Assembly (NCBI GenBank): GCA_036503065.1
Contig: DASXXM010000199.1
Location: 1-16,063, forward strand
DNA from: DATEPR01 sp036503065
GTDB lineage: Bacteria; Actinomycetota; Actinomycetes; Mycobacteriales; Pseudonocardiaceae
Direction of reading: 5' to 3'
DNA: 16,063 nucleotides
Both the position numbers and the translations under genes were made by a program. Of this stretch, positions 6,897-13,688 are shown in pieces. The notes beneath the pieces are model-generated. The model had not been told where the DNA came from. It searched no databases and saw only the letters and a list, made by a program, of their open reading frames with translations. How positions within the stretch are numbered: the stretch's first letter is position 1; every line of letters starts with the position of its first letter.

Positions 6897-8506
6897 CCGG
6901 CCCCGGCTGGGAGGCAGCGGCCGACCTGGTCGTGGTCGGCAGCGGCGTCGCCGGGCTCAGCGCGGCACTGGCCGCCCAGGAAGCCGGCCTGCGGGTCCTG
7001 GTGATCACCAAGGCCGATGCGGCCGACGGCAACACCCGGTGGGCCCAGGGCGGTGTCGCGGTCGTGCTGGCCGACGAGCACGAGCCGGGTGACTCGGTCG
7101 CCTGCCACGTGCGGGACACGTTGACCGCGGGCGCGGGCCTGTGCGACGCGGCAGCGGTCGCCGCCGTCCTGTCCGACGGCCCGGCCGCGGTCGCCGGGTT
7201 GCGCGACCGCGGCGCGGTGTTCGACCCAAGTCCCGACGGCCACCTCGCCCGCACCAGGGAAGGCGGACACAGCGCGTTCCGCGTGGTCCACGCCGGCGGC
7301 GACGCGACCGGCGCCGAGGTCGAACGTGCGCTGCTGGCCGCCGCCCGACACGGCGGCGTGCCGATGCTGACCGGGCACGTCGCGGTGGACGTGGCGCACA
7401 CGTCGGCAGGCGCGGTCGGCGGCCTGCTGCTCCTGAGCGCGGCCGGCGTGTCCGGGCTGGTCCGGGCACCCGCCGTGCTGCTGGCCACCGGCGGCGTCGG
7501 CCAGCTCTACCAAACGACGTCGAACCCCGTCGAGGCGACCGCCGACGGCCTCGCCCTGGCGCTGCGGGCCGGCGCCACCCTGGCCGACATCGAGTTCGTG
7601 CAGTTCCACCCGACCGTGCTGTTCACCGGCGCGGACAAGCGCGGCCGGTGCCCGCTGGTCACCGAGGCCGTCCGCGGCGAGGGCGCGGTACTCGTCGACG
7701 CGGCAGGCCGCCGCGTGATGCTCGGCGTGCACCCGCTGGCCGACCTGGCCCCCCGTGACGTGGTGTCCGCGGCGATCACCCGGCGCATGGCCGACACCGG
7801 CACCGACCACGTCTACCTGGACGCCACCGGCGTTGCCGCGTTCGCCGGCCGGTTCCCGACCGTGCACGCGGCCTGTGTCGCGGCCGGTATCGACCCGACC
7901 CACGAGCCGATCCCGGTCGCCCCCGCCGCGCACTTCGCCTGCGGCGGCGTGGTCTCCACTGTGGACGGACGAACCGAGCTGACCGGCCTGTACGCGGCGG
8001 GCGAGGTGGCCAGAACCGGCCTGCACGGCGCGAACCGCCTTGCCTCCAACAGCCTGCTGGAGGGCCTGGTGGTGGGCAGGCGGACCGCGCACGCGGTCGC
8101 CAGGGACCTGGCCGCCGGCCGCCTCGGCGACCCAGGCACGGTCGAACCCACCCGACTGCCGGCCGCCGCGATCGCCAACCGCGACGTCCTGCAACGCACC
8201 ATGAGCCGCCACGCCGGCATCGGCAGGGACGCGGCCGGCCTGCGCACCGCAACGGCGACCATCGAAACCGCGACGGTAGTCCGTCCACTATGGACACGGC
8301 GAGCGGTGGAGGACGCGGCACTGACGCTGACCGCCAGAACCCTGCTCGCCACGGCGGCGTACCGAACCGAGTCCCGCGGCTGCCACCTCCGCGCCGACCA
8401 CCCCGACCGCGACGACAACCACTGGCAGCACAGCGTCCGCATCAGACTCGACGTGTCCGGCCAGCCCATCGTGGTGGCACCCCTGGCTTTGCGAGGCGTG
8501 GCATGA
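6893..8506 (+). CDS. nadB: L-aspartate oxidase NadB
   Basis: NadB is the FAD flavoenzyme that oxidises L-aspartate to iminoaspartate, the substrate NadA uses at once. The 537-residue protein has the dinucleotide-binding GSGVAGLSAALAAQ at about residues 16-29. It also has the succinate-dehydrogenase/fumarate-reductase-family motifs TRWAQGGVAVVL, EFVQFHPTVLF, TEAVRGEGAVLVDAAGRR, HFACGGVVSTVDGRTEL, and GLHGANRLASNSLLEGLVVG near the FAD isoalloxazine. The C-terminal helical domain (MSRHAGIGRDAAGL) is complete. Both ends overlap their neighbours by four bases, with nadA upstream and nadC downstream (ATGA 8503-8506). No key motif is missing. Confidence 0.97.
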   Translation: MTGPGWEAAADLVVVGSGVAGLSAALAAQEAGLRVLVITKADAADGNTRWAQGGVAVVLADEHEPGDSVACHVRDTLTAGAGLCDAAAVAAVLSDGPAAVAGLRDRGAVFDPSPDGHLARTREGGHSAFRVVHAGGDATGAEVERALLAAARHGGVPMLTGHVAVDVAHTSAGAVGGLLLLSAAGVSGLVRAPAVLLATGGVGQLYQTTSNPVEATADGLALALRAGATLADIEFVQFHPTVLFTGADKRGRCPLVTEAVRGEGAVLVDAAGRRVMLGVHPLADLAPRDVVSAAITRRMADTGTDHVYLDATGVAAFAGRFPTVHAACVAAGIDPTHEPIPVAPAAHFACGGVVSTVDGRTELTGLYAAGEVARTGLHGANRLASNSLLEGLVVGRRTAHAVARDLAAGRLGDPGTVEPTRLPAAAIANRDVLQRTMSRHAGIGRDAAGLRTATATIETATVVRPLWTRRAVEDAALTLTARTLLATAAYRTESRGCHLRADHPDRDDNHWQHSVRIRLDVSGQPIVVAPLALRGVA

Positions 8507-9384
8507 CCTTCTCCCCGACGACCGCCGCCGAACTGACCGCAGCAGGCCTCGACCCGGCCGACGTGCATCGTCTCATCAGCACCGCCCTGGCAGAAGACCT
8601 GCGCTACGGCCCCGACGCCACCACCACCGCGACGGTCCCGGCCGACGCGGTCGCCATCGCCGAACTGACCCCGCGCACCGCGGGCGTCATCGCCGGTATT
8701 CCGGTCGCACTGGCCGTGTTCGAGCAGGTCACCCGCGTGCACGTGCTGGACCGCGTCGACGACGGCACCCACTTGCGACCCGGCCAGCCGGCACTGATCC
8801 TCCGTGGTCCGGTCCGCGGGTTGCTGACCGCGGAACGCACCGCGCTCAACCTGCTGTGCCACCTGTCCGGCGTGGCCACCGCAACCGCTGCCTGGGTGGC
8901 CGAAGTCGCCGGCACGGGCTGCGCGATCCGAGACACCCGCAAGACCCTCCCCGGCCTGCGCCTGGCGCAGAAGTACGCGGTACGCATGGGCGGCGGCGTC
9001 AACCACCGTCTCGGCCTCGGCGACGCGGTGCTGATCAAGGACAACCACGTCGTCGCGGCAGGCTCCATCACCGCCGCCCTGGCCGCCGTCCGTGCCCAGG
9101 CCCCGGAACTCCCGCGCGAGGTAGAAGTCGACACCCTGGCCGAGTTGGACGAGGCACTAGCCTTGGCCGCCGAGGAGATCCTGCTGGACAACTTCACCCC
9201 AGCCGACTGCGCCGAAGCCGTCCGCCGCCGTGACGCGGCCGGCACCAAGACCCGCCTGGAGGCATCCGGCGGCCTGACCCTGAACCGAGCCCGGGCCTAC
9301 GCCGATACCGGCGTCGACTACCTGTCCGTCGGCGCCCTCACCCACTCGGTCATCGCACTGGATCTTGGCATGGACCTCCGTTAG
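8503..9384 (+). CDS. nadC: Nicotinate-nucleotide pyrophosphorylase (quinolinate phosphoribosyltransferase) NadC
   Basis: NadC converts quinolinate and PRPP to nicotinate mononucleotide, CO2 and pyrophosphate, finishing the pathway specific to de novo NAD synthesis. The 293-residue protein has the N-terminal ALAEDLRYGPDATT, the PRPP/quinolinate-binding stretch RDTRKTLPGLRLAQKYAV followed by GGGVNHRLGLGDAVLIKDNH, and the barrel-end motifs LDNFTP, EASGGL and DYLSVGALTHS. ATG 8503 overlaps the nadB stop by four bases. The longer open frame upstream of this ATG runs inside nadB and is not used. It is the last gene of the nadABC operon. I see no U-tract terminator after it. Confidence 0.97.
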   Translation: MTFSPTTAAELTAAGLDPADVHRLISTALAEDLRYGPDATTTATVPADAVAIAELTPRTAGVIAGIPVALAVFEQVTRVHVLDRVDDGTHLRPGQPALILRGPVRGLLTAERTALNLLCHLSGVATATAAWVAEVAGTGCAIRDTRKTLPGLRLAQKYAVRMGGGVNHRLGLGDAVLIKDNHVVAAGSITAALAAVRAQAPELPREVEVDTLAELDEALALAAEEILLDNFTPADCAEAVRRRDAAGTKTRLEASGGLTLNRARAYADTGVDYLSVGALTHSVIALDLGMDLR

Positions 9385-9398
9385 CCCAGCCATCTTGC

Positions 9399-9432
9399 GA
9401 TTATTGCGCTCGTCGTCGACGACGTCATAATC
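9399..9432. promoter_or_regulatory. Palindrome and candidate promoter before the kinase-like gene
   Basis: A perfect 14-base palindrome CGTCGTCGACGACG lies at 9411-9424. Around it, GATTAT (9399-9404) and ATAATC (9427-9432) form a second pair of arms, offset by two bases. TTGCGC (9404-9409) and CATAAT (9426-9431), 16 bases apart, could be -35 and -10, which would place the palindrome in the promoter spacer like an operator. TATAGT at 9433-9438 is an alternative -10. There is no U-run, so I do not read it as the nadC terminator. AGGAGG at 9445-9450 is the ribosome binding site for the next gene. Confidence 0.45.
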
Positions 9433-9451
9433 TATAGTTCGGTCAGGAGGT

Positions 9452-10801
9452 GTGGTGATTTCGCGTGGCCTTGACGAAGGTCTCTCACACTGGCTTGGCG
9501 TGGACGCGGGCTTCATCCTCCAGCGGTACGCCACGGCGGAGAAAGTCGCCTACACACTGCGGCGGCCTTTGTTCACGGGTCGATCGCGACGGCCGGCCGC
9601 GGTGGTGATGGAGCGGAATCCCCGGGGTGAGACCCGGAATCTGGTACTCAGTGTTGGCCCGTTGCCCGACGGTATGGACGAAGTCGATGTCCTGGCCCGG
9701 TACGACGAGGCCTGGGTGACGGCACCAGAGTTCGCCGCCGCGCACCTGACCGCGCTGGCCGTGCCCCCGTTGCGGGCGAGCGACGGGCGATTGCTGCTGT
9801 TGCAACGGTTCTCCGATGGGATGCGGCGCAACCTGCATCCGCTGAACGAGGAACTGCGTGGGGGCGTTCTCGGGCGCGGCACCGACACCCGTCGAACGGC
9901 CGACCCGGCGAGTCGGTTCGCCGGGGTCGTCGGTTCTCTGCTGGGTGGGTGGAACAAGGAACCGACATGTGTCGAGATGTCGGTGCTGGACCTTCTCGGG
10001 CGCTGTGGCGGCGGGTCGATCGAATTCGACCCGAGCAGTAACCGGGCATTTCCGGTGCTGGTCGGCAATGTGCACGGCAATCTGCATGGCGGGAGCTTGC
10101 TGATCGCGCCGCATGGCGGCGCCCACGTGACGGACTACTGGCTGACCGATCTGGTCGTGTATTCGCATTCATCGCCCGTCGTACAAGATCCGGTCAGTTT
10201 GGTGGTTTCCGTGGTCGCCGCCGAGCTGGCCGGCCTGGTTCCGACGCAACGGGACGCGCTGGCCGGACAGCTGGTCGGCGACGACGGCCATGGTGGGCCG
10301 TCGTGGCTGTTCGGTCTGATCGCGGCGGTGCACCGCACCACCCGGGCGTGGGCGGGCGAATTCTGTTCGGCCGAGGCGTGGCGCCGGCAGGAACTGCTGT
10401 GCTTGGCCGGCTGCGCCATGTCGGCGGCGCGGGATGCGACCGACGATGCTGATCGACTCTGGTGGCTCGCGGTGGCTGAGCGGGCCGTGACGGCTCACGA
10501 GGAGATCGCCGAACCTGATCCGGTCGGGTCGGCGGCGGCACGTCGGTCCGGATACAGCGGGCAGCTGAAGGTGTCCGTCTGTCGCCGGCTGCACGCCGAC
10601 TGGCAGGAGGTCGCCGACCTCTGCGAGATCCCGCCATATGACCGCCGAACGTTCGAGCGCGGCCGTGAACCACAGGGCGTGTGGGAGTGGCTGGAGAGCC
10701 GAGGTCGGCTGAGCGAGCTACCCGACGTCCTGCTCGTGCTCGGGCGGCTGGACCTGGTCGGCGAACTGGCGGCGGATGCCGACGGGACGATGCCGACCTA
10801 G
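9452..10801 (+). CDS. Degenerate APH/choline-kinase-like (TCAD9-like) protein with C-terminal effector-associated domain
   Basis: This is a soluble 449-residue protein of unknown function. Residues about 30-300 resemble the aminoglycoside/choline phosphotransferase fold: a nucleotide-lobe-like start, then VHGNLHGGSLLI (207-218) at the place of the catalytic HGDLHxxN loop, and TDYWLTD (227-233) at the place of the metal-binding Asp. The catalytic Asp is Asn210 and the following Asn is Ser215, suggesting a pseudokinase. The layout recalls Ternary Complex Associated Domain 9 proteins, from memory. Residues 369-439 form a small helical domain nearly matching one in the SEFIR protein at 12735-13610. 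The start is GTG 9452 or the next codon, GTG 9455; AGGAGG spacing (1 or 4 bases) slightly favours 9455. Its stop overlaps the convergent methyltransferase gene's stop. It is probably a signalling or scaffold partner of the cassette. Confidence 0.72.
   Translation: MVISRGLDEGLSHWLGVDAGFILQRYATAEKVAYTLRRPLFTGRSRRPAAVVMERNPRGETRNLVLSVGPLPDGMDEVDVLARYDEAWVTAPEFAAAHLTALAVPPLRASDGRLLLLQRFSDGMRRNLHPLNEELRGGVLGRGTDTRRTADPASRFAGVVGSLLGGWNKEPTCVEMSVLDLLGRCGGGSIEFDPSSNRAFPVLVGNVHGNLHGGSLLIAPHGGAHVTDYWLTDLVVYSHSSPVVQDPVSLVVSVVAAELAGLVPTQRDALAGQLVGDDGHGGPSWLFGLIAAVHRTTRAWAGEFCSAEAWRRQELLCLAGCAMSAARDATDDADRLWWLAVAERAVTAHEEIAEPDPVGSAAARRSGYSGQLKVSVCRRLHADWQEVADLCEIPPYDRRTFERGREPQGVWEWLESRGRLSELPDVLLVLGRLDLVGELAADADGTMPT
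10556..10768 (+). other. Effector-associated (death-like) domain in the kinase-like protein
   Basis: This region codes for residues 369-439. Key residues are KVSVCRRL, a tryptophan four residues later, ADLCEIP, then GVWEWLESRGRLSEL and a closing LDLVGEL. Ungapped hand alignment with residues 204-274 of the SEFIR protein gives 34 identities in 71 positions. A short C-terminal helical domain shared by neighbouring proteins with different catalytic heads is the signature of the effector-associated domain class described by the Aravind group, named from general knowledge. The exact EAD family cannot be assigned here. Confidence 0.7.
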
Positions 10802-12738
10802 CCTTCCCGCTGAAACACCAGGAGTTGGAACGGACCGACGTACTTCTTCCGCTTGGTCAAACGGAAGTGATGTTCCGCCGCCGCCTTCTCCAACTGCTCG
10901 ACCGAGGCGGCCTGGACCATGTCCTGGTTGCCGGCCAGGAAGTTGTCGGCGTGCGCCGCGCTCAGCCCGTGGCGGATCATCCAGTCGCGCCACTTCGTCG
11001 TGGTGCTCTCGGTCGAGACGAGATCGGAGTCGAACGCGTCGGCGAAGACCAGGCTCCCGCCGTCGCGCAGGTGCGTCTGGCAGTCGTGGAAGAACCTGTC
11101 GAGTACGTCGGCGGCCGGGTTGGCGCCGATCAGGAAGTGCATGATCAGCGAGCCGAAGATGATGTCGTAGGTATCGTCGTCGCTGACGTCGTCCCACGCA
11201 GTCCTGGTCTGCAGCCGCATGTGGAGATATTGCCGCTGGTTTACCGCGAGCCGGCGCTCTGCCTGGTCCTTCATCCGTCCGGCTCGGTCCACGCCGTCGT
11301 AGACGCGCACAGGTGGCCTCTCGCCCGGCTCCTCGAACGGACGATTGAACGTCTCGATCCATGGCGCGAGCCGCTCGGTCAGGTTGCCGGTCCCGTAACC
11401 TATCTCCAGCAGTTCGACCTGCGATTCCGGGAAGGACCGGACGATGCGGACGATCTCGCTCTCCACGCTGGCCGCGCAATCTGCCAACATCTGGTCGTAG
11501 AACGGGATCCAGCAGCGAATGTGCTGGTCGTACCGGTCGAAGTAGTGGGCGGACCGCTCCTCGGTCGCGGTCGTCCACTCCGGGTCCCACTGGCCGATCC
11601 TCGTCTTGGCCAGCCATTGCCGTTTGAGTTCCAGGAACCCGTAGGCAGGATCGAAACGAACGGCCCTTGCCTTCACCATGTTGTAGAACTGCTCCGCGGT
11701 GTCGAACAGCATTTTTTCGCCACGATCGTGCTCGATCACCAGCAGGCGACGTTCGTCGCGTGAGTACCGGCGGATGTAGCCGCCGATCACGTCCGGGTTG
11801 ATCAACAGCATGTGGTGCCCGACCGCGGACGGCGCGAACGGATGGCGCACGTCGTCCCGCGGGTCCTTGGTGGCAATGTAGATCTCGTACTCGCGATCCC
11901 GATGGCTCTCCTTGTGCAGCCGCCACTGTTCGATGTACCGGGTCAGTTCCGGTTCGTTCTCGAAGAACAGTTGCCAGTTGATGAGGAATATCCGTTCGGT
12001 GACCGGAGCGCTCATCATCTCCGGATGTTCCGGCTTCCAGAAGGTCTCGGTGTTGTCGGTGAGGTCGGCGATGGCCCTGACCTTGCCGCCCGCCCAGCCC
12101 CGCAGCGCGGAGAATGTCGGCAGATAATAGTCGGAGTCGGTCTCCATCCGGGCCGTGCCGCCGGCGTGCATCTCCTCGGCAAGGGCGTTGGCCCACCCAC
12201 TGAGCAGATGCAGTTGCGGGTGTTCGCCGGGATAGTCGGTGAAGAACTCCTGGAAGGTGGCGATCAGGTGGTTACGTGCCCTGCGCAGGGCACGGTACCC
12301 GGGTGTGAGAACGCTTTCGGCCAACGTCCTGAGGTGGCTGTCCAGTAGCTTCTCGAACCGCTCGAAACCTTTGTCGTCCGAAACGTCCTGTGGGTAGCGA
12401 TGGATGCGCCGCGGCAACGTGTCCCCGATGCCGTCGGATGGCATTCCTTCTTGCCGGACCAGCACCACCGGGATCGAGCGCGCGATCGCGAAGCCGACCT
12501 CGCCGGACACGAACGGCTGGCCACCGCCGGCATCGATAACCAGGTCGACGCGTTGGATCCGTGCCTGCGTCTCGTCGTCGAGGCGGCGACCGTCCGAAGG
12601 GTCGGACCATTCCTCAAGCGTGTAGCCGTGTTCCTTCAGGCGCTGACGTACCCGCACCAGGGCCTTTCGAAGCGCGCCCTGGCTGGTTTCGGTCGGCAGC
12701 CAGATCAACAGGGCGCTCAGCGCTGGCATAATCGTCAT
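10798..12738 (-). CDS. TIR/nucleoside-deoxyribosyltransferase-like domain fused to a SAM-dependent methyltransferase
   Basis: This 646-residue protein has three parts. Residues 6-98 (ALLIWLPTE, HGYTLEEWSDP, VDLVIDAGG, SGEVGFAIARSIPVVLV) look like the Rossmann-type nucleoside deoxyribosyltransferase/TIR-like family, with E80 in the usual place of the catalytic acid. Residues about 145-370 form a unit I cannot name, with ETDSDYYLPT, FLINWQLFF, YEIYIATKD and RRLLVIEHDRG. Residues about 385-646 are a class I methyltransferase: motif I is LLEIGYGTGN at 443-452, with YDGVD, YDIIFGSLIMHF and GGSLVFADAFD after it. The ATG start overlaps the SEFIR stop by four bases (ATGA), so the two are coupled; a second ATG is three codons on. 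It may act as a sensor or effector using a nucleotide/NAD-like ligand, with methylation as output. The methyl acceptor is unknown. Confidence 0.75.
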   Translation of the reverse strand: MTIMPALSALLIWLPTETSQGALRKALVRVRQRLKEHGYTLEEWSDPSDGRRLDDETQARIQRVDLVIDAGGGQPFVSGEVGFAIARSIPVVLVRQEGMPSDGIGDTLPRRIHRYPQDVSDDKGFERFEKLLDSHLRTLAESVLTPGYRALRRARNHLIATFQEFFTDYPGEHPQLHLLSGWANALAEEMHAGGTARMETDSDYYLPTFSALRGWAGGKVRAIADLTDNTETFWKPEHPEMMSAPVTERIFLINWQLFFENEPELTRYIEQWRLHKESHRDREYEIYIATKDPRDDVRHPFAPSAVGHHMLLINPDVIGGYIRRYSRDERRLLVIEHDRGEKMLFDTAEQFYNMVKARAVRFDPAYGFLELKRQWLAKTRIGQWDPEWTTATEERSAHYFDRYDQHIRCWIPFYDQMLADCAASVESEIVRIVRSFPESQVELLEIGYGTGNLTERLAPWIETFNRPFEEPGERPPVRVYDGVDRAGRMKDQAERRLAVNQRQYLHMRLQTRTAWDDVSDDDTYDIIFGSLIMHFLIGANPAADVLDRFFHDCQTHLRDGGSLVFADAFDSDLVSTESTTTKWRDWMIRHGLSAAHADNFLAGNQDMVQAASVEQLEKAAAEHHFRLTKRKKYVGPFQLLVFQREG

Positions 12739-13610
12739 CTCCGGGCTTCTGGTGTCGCGTCATGCGTGTCGTCGTTGTCTTCGCCGTCGAGCAGGTGCGC
12801 GAGATCCGGGCGGTCGATCCGCAGTAGTGCGCCGCGCAGGGCGCCGAGCGCGTCACGCATCTCCAGCCATTCCCATACCCCAGCGGCCTCCCAGCCGGAC
12901 GGAAACCGCCGCCACTCATGGTGCGGTATCTCCAGGACGTCGGCGAGTTCCCGCCAACTGTCACCGAGACGCCGACAGACGTCGAGCTTGACCGAGCCGG
13001 GATATCGGGTGATCGCTCTTTCTGGCTTTATCGGGTTGGCCGCAACTGTTCCGTCCGGGCGGTGGGCCGGCAGCGAAACAATCGGACCGATCGGTGGTAC
13101 GACGTGCCGTGGCTGTCGGGTGAGTGTCCGAAGCAGGGCTTCCGTGCCGGGTACCGTGAGGTCGGTGACAACGTATCGGCTGGCCGAATGCGGCTGGAGG
13201 AACAACGGAATGTCCGTAAGGCGGCCGCCGGGCAGTACCACCGGCAACAGCTTCGGGAACCACGCATTGCGGTCGGCGGTAACCAGTTCACGCAGGATGG
13301 CCGCCTCCCAGCGCACGCCGCGGCCGTCCGACGAATCGATGTCCTCCGCACGCCGCCGATATGCCGCGGACGCTATGACGATCACGAAATCCGCAGCCGC
13401 TATTTCCCCGGCCGCCCATCTCGACCAGTCCTGCCGTGTCGACTCGGTCCACCGATCAAATCGGACATCCATTCCCATCTGCTGTAGAAAATGACAAAAC
13501 CGAACAACCTGCGCTTTGTGGTCCTCCGAGTCGTGAGCATAGGAAACGAACACTCGGGGGTGTTCGACAACCGGTTGCGGATCGTCGGAACGCTCGTGGG
13601 GCACGGTCAT
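12735..13610 (-). CDS. SEFIR-domain protein with C-terminal effector-associated domain
   Basis: SEFIR domains are TIR relatives found in eukaryotic IL-17 signalling and in bacterial immunity-type proteins. Counting from ATG 13610 (291 residues), residues about 18-165 are SEFIR: RVFVSYAHDSEDHKAQVVRF, MDVRFDRWTE, DWSRWAAGEIAAADFVIVIA, SAAYRRRA and GVRWEAAILRELV, a pattern typical of actinobacterial members. A linker follows, then at 204-274 a small helical domain (KLDVCRRL, ADVLEIP, GVWEWLE) shared with the kinase-like protein, and an acidic tail. The start is uncertain: ATG 13610 has a GGTGAG-like site at seven bases; GTG 13622 is the alternative. The next gene is translationally coupled. Third positions are less GC-rich than in nearby housekeeping genes (for example cat-ttt-cta in CHFLQQ). 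It is probably the signalling or effector component of the cassette. Confidence 0.85.
   Translation of the reverse strand: MTVPHERSDDPQPVVEHPRVFVSYAHDSEDHKAQVVRFCHFLQQMGMDVRFDRWTESTRQDWSRWAAGEIAAADFVIVIASAAYRRRAEDIDSSDGRGVRWEAAILRELVTADRNAWFPKLLPVVLPGGRLTDIPLFLQPHSASRYVVTDLTVPGTEALLRTLTRQPRHVVPPIGPIVSLPAHRPDGTVAANPIKPERAITRYPGSVKLDVCRRLGDSWRELADVLEIPHHEWRRFPSGWEAAGVWEWLEMRDALGALRGALLRIDRPDLAHLLDGEDNDDTHDATPEARR
12789..13001 (-). other. Effector-associated (death-like) domain in the SEFIR protein
   Basis: This region codes for residues 204-274 of the SEFIR protein. It contains KLDVCRRL, SWRELADVLEIP, AAGVWEWLEMRDALGAL and DLAHLL. It is the partner of the domain at 10556-10768, with conserved W, RRL, EIP and GVWEWLE positions, and is predicted to be all-helical. 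Homotypic contact between the two copies would link the kinase-like and SEFIR proteins. That contact is inference, not visible in sequence. Confidence 0.7.
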
Positions 13611-13688
13611 GCCGGCACTCACCCCCCTTGCCTTATGACCGCAAGTCTAGCCACAGAGACTGTTGGATATGCGGGTGATAGCAGCCGG
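13611..13688 (-). promoter_or_regulatory. Upstream region of the SEFIR-methyltransferase operon
   Basis: This 78-base gap separates the SEFIR start from the stop of the nitrilase gene on the same strand. On the minus strand TAGACT (13649 to 13644) fits a TANNNT -10, giving a leader of roughly 27 bases to ATG 13610. No good -35 is visible. AAGGGGGG (13630 to 13623) lies against the alternative GTG start at 13622. It is more AT-rich than the flanking genes. No terminator hairpin with a U-run is evident after the nitrilase gene. Confidence 0.4.

Noticed and set aside
6749..8212. Long minus-strand open frame (487 codons) opposite nadB
   Set aside because: It is antisense to a complete, motif-rich nadB and has Gly/Arg/Val repeat-like composition typical of a shadow frame.
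9399..9432. Intrinsic terminator of the nadABC operon
   Set aside because: The stem is palindromic without a loop and no T-run follows, so it fits an operator better than a terminator.
9452..10801. Reading the kinase-like protein as an aminoglycoside resistance enzyme
   Set aside because: The catalytic Asp and metal-binding Asn are replaced, the protein is longer than resistance kinases, and it carries an adaptor-like C-terminal domain shared with its neighbour.
12400..13494. Plus-strand open frame opposite the SEFIR and NDT-methyltransferase genes
   Set aside because: It is Ser/Arg/Pro-rich with no recognisable motif, while the minus strand carries clear SEFIR and NDT-like signatures over the same bases.
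9399..13688. Mobile element or integration site around the cassette
   Set aside because: I found no integrase, transposase, tRNA target or flanking direct repeats within the window, so transfer is only suggested by composition and position.
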